A stretch of 64,000 nt of DNA from Streptomyces sp. DvalAA-43 (GTDB taxonomy: Bacteria > Actinomycetota > Actinomycetes > Streptomycetales > Streptomycetaceae), in assembly GCF_900091725.1 (NCBI RefSeq), contig NZ_FMBW01000071.1:546970-610969 (forward strand), in the 5' to 3' direction. Below are positions 8,096 to 15,821 of this stretch, in pieces. The translations under genes and the position numbers were made by a program. The first letter of the stretch is position 1. Each line of letters opens with the position of its first letter. The notes below the pieces were generated by a model. That model did no database searches, was not told where the DNA came from, and worked only from the letters and a program-made list of their open reading frames with translations.

Positions 8096-8914
8096 TCAGT
8101 CCAGTTCGTGTTCGGGGCCGCCGAAGTCGGGGCTGGTGAAGTCCGGCGAGGTGAACGTCGGGCGGGGGCCCGCCGCCGGGCCGTCGTCCGGGCTGGAGAA
8201 GTCCGGCCGGCTGTAGCCGATCTTCGGGATGCGGTTCGCCGAGCGGAGCGGTGTGCGCGAGGCGCGTCCGGCCTCGGGATCGGCGAGCGCGTCCCGCAGG
8301 AACGGCAGGATGCCGCGCTCCAGCAGGGCGTGGCGCCATGCCTCCCTGGCCCGTGCCACGTCCTCCGGCAGCTCTTCCTCGTCGTCCTCGACGGGCTGGG
8401 GCGTCGATCCGTTGCGCAGTGCGGTGGCGAGCAGCCCGACGGCGGCGACCAGGATCGCGGCGGCCGTGACCACCGCGAAGAACCAGCCCGCGGAGACCAT
8501 GGTGGAGGCGAACGACGGTGCCGGGTCGAGCAGCTTCAGCAAGTAGCCGGCCAGCAGGAATATGAACGCCGCGGTACCGGCGAGCACGGGCGCCAGGACC
8601 GTGACGACGGCGCCCACGCCGGCGCCCGACCGGTGCGGACGATCGGGCGCGGACCCGGGGGTCGCGTCCTGGTCCTCCCCTTCGGCGGGGCTGCGCAGTT
8701 CCTCGCGGGCCCGCACATAGTGCTGGTACTCGGTGGCGGCCGTGGAGGTGATCAGTTCCGTGGCGTCCAGCGCCATGGTGCGCAACTGCACGGCGTTGAG
8801 CCGCTCGCCGACCCCGGCCAGATCCGGCCGTTCATGGGCATGGCGCAGTGCGTCGTCGAGGATCCGTTCGTACTCGGGCCGGTCCTCGGCCAGCAGGTGC
8901 GGAGCGCTGTTCAT
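8096..8914 (-). CDS. Conserved Streptomyces membrane protein, function unknown
   Basis: A 272-residue protein from ATG 8914 (MNSAPHLLAEDRPEYERILD), which has GGGGG 6 nt upstream. The N-terminal half is soluble and helical (1-100). Two hydrophobic segments follow (about 102-125, VVTVLAPVLAGTAAFIFLLAGYL, described here only in part, and 140-165). The cytoplasmic C-terminal region ends in Pro/Ser/Asp-rich repeats of the type SPDFxSPDFGG. I recognise it as a conserved Streptomyces protein but no function is known to me. Confidence 0.75.
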   Translation of the reverse strand: MNSAPHLLAEDRPEYERILDDALRHAHERPDLAGVGERLNAVQLRTMALDATELITSTAATEYQHYVRAREELRSPAEGEDQDATPGSAPDRPHRSGAGVGAVVTVLAPVLAGTAAFIFLLAGYLLKLLDPAPSFASTMVSAGWFFAVVTAAAILVAAVGLLATALRNGSTPQPVEDDEEELPEDVARAREAWRHALLERGILPFLRDALADPEAGRASRTPLRSANRIPKIGYSRPDFSSPDDGPAAGPRPTFTSPDFTSPDFGGPEHELD

Positions 8915-9102
8915 GTGCATCCCCCGATGCTCCGTTTGGCCTGAATGCCCGCTCGGCGCGGGCAGTTGGGCGGAAACGGAGGAGAGCCTGCGACTGGTAC
9001 GCCGATGGTAGAGCGCCCACGGCACGGGGTGACAGGGGGTTTCCGGAAATAGGCCCAGCGGTCGGCGTGGTCAGGTCGTGGATGCGTCTGCCCAGGGAAA
9101 CG

Positions 9103-10161
9103 TCAGTCATGCAGGGGCAGTTGGACGACCAGTAGCTTTCCGGCCATGGTCACTCCGCCGTCCATGGCGATGGCGAGCCCGTCCGCGTACACGTGCGGAC
9201 CTTCGACCACGGGGCCGGAGCTGTCCTCGCCGTCCTCCGAACCGACCTCTCCGAGGAGGTACGGAATGGGGCTGTGACCATGGACGATGCGCTGTCCGCC
9301 GTAGGCCGACATCAGCTCCCGGACCGCCTGCGGACCCGACTCGTCACGGAAGGCGAACCGTTTGGTGAGCTTCCGGAAGAGGTCCCAGCACTCATCGGCG
9401 TCGTTGCGCGTGAGGATGGCGTGCACGGTGTCGTTGACGTCCTCGATGGTGGTGCCGTATTCGAGGTACGCCGTCGTGTCGGAGTGCATCAGCAGATGCC
9501 CGTCCTCCTCGACGACCGCGTCGAGCCGGGACATCCACTGGAGGTGGACGTCCTGAAGCCGCTCCATGTCGTTCTTCTGGCCGCCGTTGAGCAGCCAGGC
9601 GGCCTGGAACGTGGCTGTACCCGCACCGGAGTTGACCGGGGTGTCACTGAACCGCTTGGCGCCGAGGAGCAGCAGTTCGTGATTGCCCATCAGGGCCTTG
9701 CAGTAGCCGCCGGCGGCCGCGGCCTCGGCGGACAGACGCATCACGAGGTCGATGACGCCGATGCCGTCGGGGCCCCGGTCCGTGAAGTCGCCGAGGAACC
9801 AGAGCCGGGCGTTGCCCGCCGCCCATGTGCCGTCGGCGTCGATGAGGCCCTGCTCGGCGAGGGCGGTGTGGAGCTCGTCCAGATAGCCGTGGACGTCGCC
9901 GACGACGTACAGCGGTCCGAGCCCCTGGTCCGGGACGGGCCGGGGGTCGGGGACGGCCGTCACCTCCAGGGTGTCGCCGCGGTTGATCACGGGAAGATCG
10001 CGCGCGGTGGGGGTGTACCCCTCCGGCGGCTCGCCGCCGGGCACGGCGTTGCCCGGATGGGGTGGTGATGGCGGCACCGGGTTCTGTGCATAGGGCGGTA
10101 CGCGGAAGTCGCGCAACGTCGCAGTCCGCACCACGGGTTCCTGACCGGCCCCCTGTGTCAT
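9103..10161 (-). CDS. Metallophosphoesterase (calcineurin-like)
   Basis: A 352-residue calcineurin-like phosphoesterase. Metal-binding motifs appear in order: VVGDVHGYLDE (GDxHG), FLGDFTDRGPDG (GDxxDRG), LMGNHELLLLG (GNHE), and VHGHSPIPY (GHxP/H). This is the bis(5'-nucleosyl)-tetraphosphatase / Ser-Thr phosphatase subclass by motif spacing; the substrate is unknown. The ATG at 10161 follows GGAGGGGTCG. It is downstream of the LacI gene in the same direction, separated by 173 bp. Confidence 0.85.
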   Translation of the reverse strand: MTQGAGQEPVVRTATLRDFRVPPYAQNPVPPSPPHPGNAVPGGEPPEGYTPTARDLPVINRGDTLEVTAVPDPRPVPDQGLGPLYVVGDVHGYLDELHTALAEQGLIDADGTWAAGNARLWFLGDFTDRGPDGIGVIDLVMRLSAEAAAAGGYCKALMGNHELLLLGAKRFSDTPVNSGAGTATFQAAWLLNGGQKNDMERLQDVHLQWMSRLDAVVEEDGHLLMHSDTTAYLEYGTTIEDVNDTVHAILTRNDADECWDLFRKLTKRFAFRDESGPQAVRELMSAYGGQRIVHGHSPIPYLLGEVGSEDGEDSSGPVVEGPHVYADGLAIAMDGGVTMAGKLLVVQLPLHD

Positions 10162-10334
10162 CGACCCCTCCACCACCGTCGCGCCGCCGTACACCTGACG
10201 GGCCCTGCTGGTCGGGGCGGTCCGCGGTGTCGTGCGCCCATCATAGGAATGCGGATCGTGCTCTGTGACGCACCAGGGGTGGTGAATCCGGACGCACGTC
10301 GGGTTCACCGGCCGATTGGTCCGAAATCACCTGA

Positions 10335-11447
10335 TCAATCCCCTGCCGGGGAGCGGGGTGCGCTGACCGTGGTGCGGGGTGGACGGCGTTGCGAGGAGGT
10401 CCGCACGATGAGTTCGGTCGGTATGACCTGCTCGACCGGTCCGTCGTGGGTCACTCCCTCGATCGCGTCGATCAGGAGCTGGACGACCGCCGTGCCGATC
10501 CTGCGCGGCTTGAGCGAGAGGGTGGTGATGGGGGGCTCGGTCGTCGCGTACACGGTGGACTCGCTGCAGCAGACCAGCAGCAGGTCCTCGGGGACGCGCA
10601 GACCGTACCGGCGGGCCGCCGCCAGCAGGTCGGTGCCGTTGGGGTCGAAGAGCCCGTAGACGGCGTCGGGCCGGTCCGGGCGGGCGAGCAGCCGGTCGGC
10701 GGCCACCGCGCCCGCACACGGGTCGTGGGCGGGGTACGACTCGTACACCGGGTCCTGGCCCACGCGCTCGCACCAGTGGAGGTACGCGGTGGTGGAGAGG
10801 CGGGTGTACGTGTCGGTGGTGGTGCCGGTGAGCAGGCCGATGCGGCGGGCTCCGGCGGCGGCGAGATGGTCGAGCAGATCGAGTACGGCGGCCCGGTGGT
10901 CGTTGTCGACCCAGGCGGTGACCGGGAGGGTGCCGGCCGGGCGTCCGTCCGAGACGACGGGCAGCCCCTGGCGTACGAGCTCCGTGACGACCGGGTCCTG
11001 GTCGGAGGGGTCGATCACGACCGTGCCGTCGAGGGCGACGTTCGACCAGACGTCATGGCGTGAGGTGGCGGGCAGGATGACGAGGGCGTATCCGCGGGCG
11101 AGCGCGGCGGAGGTGGCCGCTCTGGCCATCTCCGCGAAGTACGCGAATTCGGTGAAGGTGAAGGGTTCGTCCCCGTAGGTCGTCACGGTCAGGCCGATGA
11201 GGCCGGACTTGCCGGTACGGAGGGTTCGGGCCGCGGCGGAAGGGCGGTAGCCCAGGCGCTCTGCGACCTCGCGGACATGGCGGCGGGTGGCGTCCGGGAG
11301 CCTGCCCTTGCCGTTGAGCGCGTCGGAGACGGTCGTGATGGAGACCCCGGCGGCGGCGGCCACGTCCCGGATTCCCGCTCGTCCCTGCCGGCCGCCGCGC
11401 CGGGGTGTGTCCGTCCGGCTCACCTGGTGCTTCCCTGCTGCTGTCAT
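10335..11447 (-). CDS. LacI-family transcriptional regulator
   Basis: A 370-residue regulator. The N-terminal HTH is at about 25-75 (GIRDVAAAAGVSITTVSDALNGKGRLPD), with the hinge helix RLGYRPSAAARTLRTGKS. A periplasmic-binding-protein-like effector domain follows (about 85-345), with GLLTGTTTDTY and YGLFDPNGTDLLAA. The ligand is unknown, though sugar or nucleoside sensing is common in the family. It faces hisC divergently across a 371 bp region with two hairpins. The S. coelicolor counterpart at this position is, from memory, SCO3943. Confidence 0.88.
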   Translation of the reverse strand: MTAAGKHQVSRTDTPRRGGRQGRAGIRDVAAAAGVSITTVSDALNGKGRLPDATRRHVREVAERLGYRPSAAARTLRTGKSGLIGLTVTTYGDEPFTFTEFAYFAEMARAATSAALARGYALVILPATSRHDVWSNVALDGTVVIDPSDQDPVVTELVRQGLPVVSDGRPAGTLPVTAWVDNDHRAAVLDLLDHLAAAGARRIGLLTGTTTDTYTRLSTTAYLHWCERVGQDPVYESYPAHDPCAGAVAADRLLARPDRPDAVYGLFDPNGTDLLAAARRYGLRVPEDLLLVCCSESTVYATTEPPITTLSLKPRRIGTAVVQLLIDAIEGVTHDGPVEQVIPTELIVRTSSQRRPPRTTVSAPRSPAGD

Positions 11448-11818
11448 GGCGAGCCGATAGTAGGGCGCGCGAGGGCGGTTGGCCCGGTCGCATATTCACT
11501 CGTTGACAGGTACGTTTTTGCATGATCATCAAAGGTCTAATGCCTTGTAAAGCAAGGGAGTTCAGGGGCTTGGCCGATGTGTGTCACGTGCCGAAGTCGA
11601 TGGGCCTGCTAAATGGCCGATGTCTCGAAGAGGTCTCATCTCACCTCTTCGAGGGATGCGCGCCACGGCGTGAGCCACCGGCGCGCGCCGGTGGGAAGAG
11701 CGCTCCCCCCATTCCTGGTCGCACCGGACGATTGGACGGCTCCGGCCATTCGCAGCGGCGCCCAATCCTCATAAGGTGAGCAGTATTGATGTGTACGGAC
11801 GGTCGAGGAGGACCTGCG
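11448..11818. other. Divergent intergenic region with two strong inverted repeats
   Basis: A 371 bp region between lacI-type (minus) and hisC (plus). It includes a TTGACA hexamer at about 11502-11507 and an AT-richer patch up to 11560. An 11-bp perfect hairpin follows, CTCGAAGAGGT (11624-11634) with ACCTCTTCGAG (11643-11653). A 20-bp palindrome CCACCGGCGCGCGCCGGTGG lies at 11675-11694. No convincing protein is encoded. The features could be LacI operators or a small RNA with its terminator. Confidence 0.6.
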
Positions 11819-12898
11819 GTGAGCGAGACGAGCCCCAAGCTGCGCGCCGAGCTGGACGGCGTTCCCGCCTATGTACCGGGCAAGCCGGCCGCCGCCGGCG
11901 GACCGGTCGCGTTCAAGCTGTCCTCCAACGAGAATCCGTATCCGCCGCTGCCCGGAGTGATGGAGTCCGCCCTGGCCGCGGCCGCGAACTTCAACCGCTA
12001 CCCGGACATGGCCTGCACCGGCCTGATGAACGAGCTGGCCGACCGTTTCGGTGTGCCCCTCTCGCACCTCGCCACCGGCACCGGCTCGGTCGGTGTGGCA
12101 CAGCAACTGCTCCAGGCCACGTCGGGGCCGGGCGACGAGGTCATCTACGCCTGGCGCTCCTTCGAGGCGTACCCGATCATCACGCAGGTCAGCGGTGCGA
12201 CCTCGGTGAAGGTCCCGCTGAACGAGGGTGAGGTGCACGATCTCGACGCGATGGCGGACGCGATCACGGACCGCACCCGGATGATCTTCGTCTGCAATCC
12301 GAACAACCCGACCGGCACCGTGGTGCGCCGGGCCGAGCTGGAGCGGTTCCTGGACCGGGTGCCGGGCGATGTCCTGGTGGTGCTCGACGAGGCGTACCGG
12401 GAGTTCATCCGTGACGTCGAGGTGCCGGACGGCATCGAGATCTACCGGGACCGGCCCAATGTGGCGGTGCTGCGGACCTTCTCCAAGGCGTACGGCCTGG
12501 CGGGTCTGCGGGTCGGTTTCGCCGTGGCCCACGAGCCGGTGGCGGCCGCGCTGCGCAAGACGGCGGTGCCCTTCGGCGTCAGCCAGCTCGCGCAGGACGC
12601 GGCGGTCGCCTCGCTGCGGGCCGAGGATGAACTCCTGGGGCGGGTGGGCTCGTTGGTGTCCGAGCGTCAGCGGGTGCAGCGGGCGCTGGCGGGACAGGGG
12701 TGGACCGTGCCGGACTCCCAGGCCAATTTCGTCTGGATCCGGCTCGGGGACCGTACCGCCGACTTCGCCGCGGCCTGTGAGCGGGCCGGGGTGGTGGTCC
12801 GGCCGTTCGCGGGCGAGGGCGTGCGGGTCTCGATCGGTGAGGACGAGGCGAACGACCTGTTCCTGAAGGTGGCGGAGGCCTACCGCAAGGAGCTGTAG
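11819..12898 (+). CDS. hisC: Histidinol-phosphate aminotransferase-like enzyme
   Basis: A 359-residue PLP aminotransferase (fold type I, HisC branch). Motifs: SSNENPYPPLP near the N-terminus, NPNNPTG (about 160-166), DEAY (190) and the PLP lysine in RTFSKAYGLAGLRVG (K223). The GTG at 11819 is preceded by GGAGG with a 7-nt gap. It stands apart from a his operon, so it may be the second HisC paralogue, with activity on histidinol phosphate, aromatic acids or both. A hairpin terminator follows. Confidence 0.85.
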   Translation: MSETSPKLRAELDGVPAYVPGKPAAAGGPVAFKLSSNENPYPPLPGVMESALAAAANFNRYPDMACTGLMNELADRFGVPLSHLATGTGSVGVAQQLLQATSGPGDEVIYAWRSFEAYPIITQVSGATSVKVPLNEGEVHDLDAMADAITDRTRMIFVCNPNNPTGTVVRRAELERFLDRVPGDVLVVLDEAYREFIRDVEVPDGIEIYRDRPNVAVLRTFSKAYGLAGLRVGFAVAHEPVAAALRKTAVPFGVSQLAQDAAVASLRAEDELLGRVGSLVSERQRVQRALAGQGWTVPDSQANFVWIRLGDRTADFAAACERAGVVVRPFAGEGVRVSIGEDEANDLFLKVAEAYRKEL

Positions 12899-12927
12899 AG
12901 CGGCGGCGCGGGCCGCCCGCGCGCCCC

Positions 12928-12960
12928 GGCCCCGTACCTCGTCCGGCGAGGTGCGGGGCC
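12928..12960 (+). terminator. hisC terminator hairpin
   Basis: A 14-bp stem (one mismatch) GGCCCCGTACCTCG / CGAGGTGCGGGGCC with a 5-nt loop, 30 bp after the hisC stop and followed by TTCTCGTT. Confidence 0.75.
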
Positions 12961-13080
12961 TTCTCGTTGCCGGATCCGCGCCGCTCCCGGACGTCTGGTT
13001 CGGGGGGATTGCTCGGAACGTCCCCAGAGGGGTACCCCGCCGGAACGTCCCGAAAGTCTGTGCGCCATAATGCTTGTGAA

Positions 13081-13096
13081 TGTGAACGCGTTCACA
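13081..13096. promoter_or_regulatory. Rex operator (ROP) upstream of cydA
   Basis: TGTGAACGCGTTCACA is an exact match to the S. coelicolor Rex consensus TGTGAACNNNTTCACA. Rex is a redox-sensing repressor released by a high NADH/NAD+ ratio, and cydABCD is its best-known target. The operator lies 85 bp before the cydA start, where the promoter is expected. A further TTGTGAA half-site abuts it at 13074-13080. Confidence 0.92.
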
Positions 13097-13180
13097 AGCG
13101 TGTCCTGTTTCCTCCCATGATTAGTCGGATTTAAAGGGCAAACTGCCGGTGTGATTACGGCGACGTAAGGAGAAGACGAC

Positions 13181-14689
13181 GTGGAGCTAGCTCTGGCGCC
13201 GGAGACCCTGGCGCGATGGCAGTTCGGTATCACTACCGTCTATCACTTCCTGTTCGTCCCCCTGACGATCTCTCTCGCCGCGCTCACCGCCGGCCTGCAG
13301 ACCGCCTGGGTCCGGACGAACAACGAGAAGTACCTCAGGGCGACGAAGTTCTGGGGCAAACTCTTCCTGATCAACATCGCCATGGGCGTCGTCACCGGCA
13401 TCGTCCAGGAGTTCCAGTTCGGTATGAACTGGTCCGACTACTCGCGGTTCGTCGGCGACATCTTCGGTGCTCCGCTCGCGTTCGAGGCGCTGATCGCCTT
13501 CTTCTTCGAGTCCACCTTCATCGGCCTGTGGATCTTCGGCTGGGACAAGCTGCCGAAGAAGATCCATCTCGCCTGCATCTGGATGGTCTCCATCGGCACC
13601 ATCCTCTCCGCGTACTTCATCCTGGCGGCCAACTCCTGGATGCAGCACCCGGTCGGCTACCGGATCAACAAGGAACGCGGCCGGGCCGAGCTCACCGACT
13701 TCTGGCAGGTGCTCACCCAGAACACCGCGCTCGCCCAGTTCTTCCACACCATCACCGCGGCCTTCCTGGTCGGCGGCGCGTTCATGGTCGGCATCGCCGC
13801 CTTCCACCTGGCGCGCAAGAAGCACATCCCGGTGATGCGGACCTCGCTGCGGCTCGGCCTGGTCACCGTGGTCGTCGCGGGACTGCTCACCGCCGTCAGC
13901 GGCGACCAGCTCGGCAAGGTCATGTTCAAGCAGCAGCCGATGAAGATGGCCGCCGCCGAGGCGCTCTGGGAGGGGCAGAACTCGGCACCCTTCTCGATCT
14001 TCGCGGTCGGCGACGTGGCCAAGGGCCACAACACCGTGGAGATCTCGATCCCGGGGATACTGTCCTTCCTCGCGGACGACAGCTTCACCTCGTACGTCCC
14101 CGGCATCAACGACATCAACAAGGCCGAGCAGGAGAAGTTCGGCCCCGGCGACTACCGGCCCAACATCCCGGTCGCGTTCTGGAGCTTCCGCTGGATGATC
14201 GGCTTCGGGATGGCGTCCTTCGCCCTCGGCATCCTCGGACTGTGGCTGACCCGGCGGAAGTTCATGCTGCCACCGGGGCTGCGGACCGGTGAGGACGAGG
14301 TGCCCCATCTGGTCCTCTTCAAGAACAAGGCACTCAGCCCGAAGCTCGCCAGGTGCTACTGGATCGTCGCGCTCTGGACCCTGCTCTTCCCGCTGATCGC
14401 CAACTCCTGGGGCTGGATCTTCACCGAGATGGGCCGCCAGCCCTGGGTCGTCTACGGCGTGCTCCAGACCCGCAACGCGGTCTCCCCCGGCGTCTCGCAG
14501 GGCGAGGTGCTCACCTCGATGATCGGCTTCACCCTGCTCTACGCCGTGCTCGCGGTCATCGAGGTCAAGCTGCTGGTGAAGTACATCAAGGCAGGCCCGC
14601 CGGAGCTCACGGAGGCCGACCTCAACCCGCCCACCAAGATCGGCGGCGACCACGACGACGCCGACCGGCCGATGGCCTTCTCCTACTGA
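13181..14689 (+). CDS. cydA: Cytochrome bd oxidase subunit I (CydA)
   Basis: A 502-residue integral membrane haem protein that oxidises quinol and reduces oxygen to water without proton pumping. Visible: the N-terminal haem-ligand region QFGITTVYHFLFVPLTI, the conserved GRQPWVVYGVLQTR stretch, and about nine hydrophobic helices. The quinol-binding Q-loop is of the short type. The start is GTG 13181 with AAGGAGAAG upstream. First gene of the cydA-cydB-cydCD unit, under the Rex operator at 13081. Confidence 0.97.
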   Translation: MELALAPETLARWQFGITTVYHFLFVPLTISLAALTAGLQTAWVRTNNEKYLRATKFWGKLFLINIAMGVVTGIVQEFQFGMNWSDYSRFVGDIFGAPLAFEALIAFFFESTFIGLWIFGWDKLPKKIHLACIWMVSIGTILSAYFILAANSWMQHPVGYRINKERGRAELTDFWQVLTQNTALAQFFHTITAAFLVGGAFMVGIAAFHLARKKHIPVMRTSLRLGLVTVVVAGLLTAVSGDQLGKVMFKQQPMKMAAAEALWEGQNSAPFSIFAVGDVAKGHNTVEISIPGILSFLADDSFTSYVPGINDINKAEQEKFGPGDYRPNIPVAFWSFRWMIGFGMASFALGILGLWLTRRKFMLPPGLRTGEDEVPHLVLFKNKALSPKLARCYWIVALWTLLFPLIANSWGWIFTEMGRQPWVVYGVLQTRNAVSPGVSQGEVLTSMIGFTLLYAVLAVIEVKLLVKYIKAGPPELTEADLNPPTKIGGDHDDADRPMAFSY

Positions 14690-14705
14690 GAGCAGAGGAG
14701 CTGAG

Positions 14706-15707
14706 ATGGAACTCCACGACGTCTGGTTCGTACTCATCGCCGTCCTCTGGACTGGCTACTTCTTCCTGGAGGGATTCGACTTCGGGATCGGTGTCCTCAC
14801 CAAGCTGCTGGCCCGCGACCGCAAGGAACGACGGGTCCTGATCAACACGATCGGGCCCGTCTGGGACGGCAACGAGGTGTGGCTGCTCAGCGCGGGCGGT
14901 GCGACCTTCGCCGCCTTCCCCGAGTGGTACGCCACCCTGTTCTCCGGCTTCTACCTGCCGCTGCTGCTCATCCTGATCTGCCTGATCGTGCGAGGGGTCG
15001 CCTTCGAGTACCGGGCCAAGCGCTCCGGGGAGAAGTGGCAGACCAACTGGGAACACGCCATCTTCTGGACCTCGTTGCTCCCGGCCGTGCTCTGGGGCGT
15101 GGCCTTCGGGAACATCGTGCGCGGCGTGAAGATCGACGCCGACATGGAGTACGTGGGCAACTTCTGGGACCTGCTCAACCCGTACGCCATCCTCGGCGGA
15201 CTGGTCACGCTCTCCCTCTTCACCTTCCACGGCGCCGTCTTCGCGGGGCTCAAGACGGTCGGGGACATACGGGAACGGGCCGGAAAACTGGCACTGAAGC
15301 TGGGGATCGTCACCGCGGTGCTCGCGCTCGGCTTCCTGATCTGGACCCAGCTCGACAACGGGGACGGCTGGAGCCTGCTGGCGATGATCATCGCGGTGGT
15401 GGGGCTGGTCGGCGCGGTCGCCCTGATCGCGGCGGGACGCGAGGGCTGGTCGTTCGCGTTCTCCGGTGTGACCGTCGCGGCAGTGGTCGCGATGCTCTTC
15501 CTGACGCTCTTCCCGAACGTCATGCCGTCCTCGCTGAACGACGCCTGGAGCCTCACGGTCACCAACGCCTCGTCCACCCCGTACACACTGAAGATCATGA
15601 CCTGGTGCGCGGGGATCGCCACCCCCGTCGTCCTGCTGTACCAGGGCTGGACGTACTGGGTGTTCCGCAAGCGCATCGGTACGCAGCACATCGCCGAAGC
15701 GCACTGA
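14706..15707 (+). CDS. cydB: Cytochrome bd oxidase subunit II (CydB)
   Basis: A 333-residue multi-helix membrane partner of CydA. The family signatures EGFDFGIGVL and GPVWDGNEVWLL lie near the N-terminus. The ATG is preceded by GAGGAGCTGAG and lies 16 bp after the cydA stop, so the two are surely co-transcribed and translated together. Confidence 0.97.
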   Translation: MELHDVWFVLIAVLWTGYFFLEGFDFGIGVLTKLLARDRKERRVLINTIGPVWDGNEVWLLSAGGATFAAFPEWYATLFSGFYLPLLLILICLIVRGVAFEYRAKRSGEKWQTNWEHAIFWTSLLPAVLWGVAFGNIVRGVKIDADMEYVGNFWDLLNPYAILGGLVTLSLFTFHGAVFAGLKTVGDIRERAGKLALKLGIVTAVLALGFLIWTQLDNGDGWSLLAMIIAVVGLVGAVALIAAGREGWSFAFSGVTVAAVVAMLFLTLFPNVMPSSLNDAWSLTVTNASSTPYTLKIMTWCAGIATPVVLLYQGWTYWVFRKRIGTQHIAEAH

Positions 15708-15807
15708 ACGCACCTGGGGCCCGACCGGCGGATCATGGCCGGGGTCGCGACGCCGACCCCGATCCGCCGGGCGGACCCCGGCCCATCGACCGAGCTCGCT
15801 AGGGGCT

Positions 15808-15821
15808 GTTTCACGTGAAAC
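15808..15821. other. Perfect parS centromere site (ParB binding)
   Basis: GTTTCACGTGAAAC is the full 14-bp parS palindrome used by Streptomyces ParB. Streptomyces chromosomes carry about twenty such sites clustered around oriC; ParB spreads from them to segregate chromosomes during sporulation septation. Here the palindrome covers the GTG start codon of cydCD (15815-15817) and its first two codons, so a ParB complex could meet translation and transcription of that gene. Confidence 0.93.
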
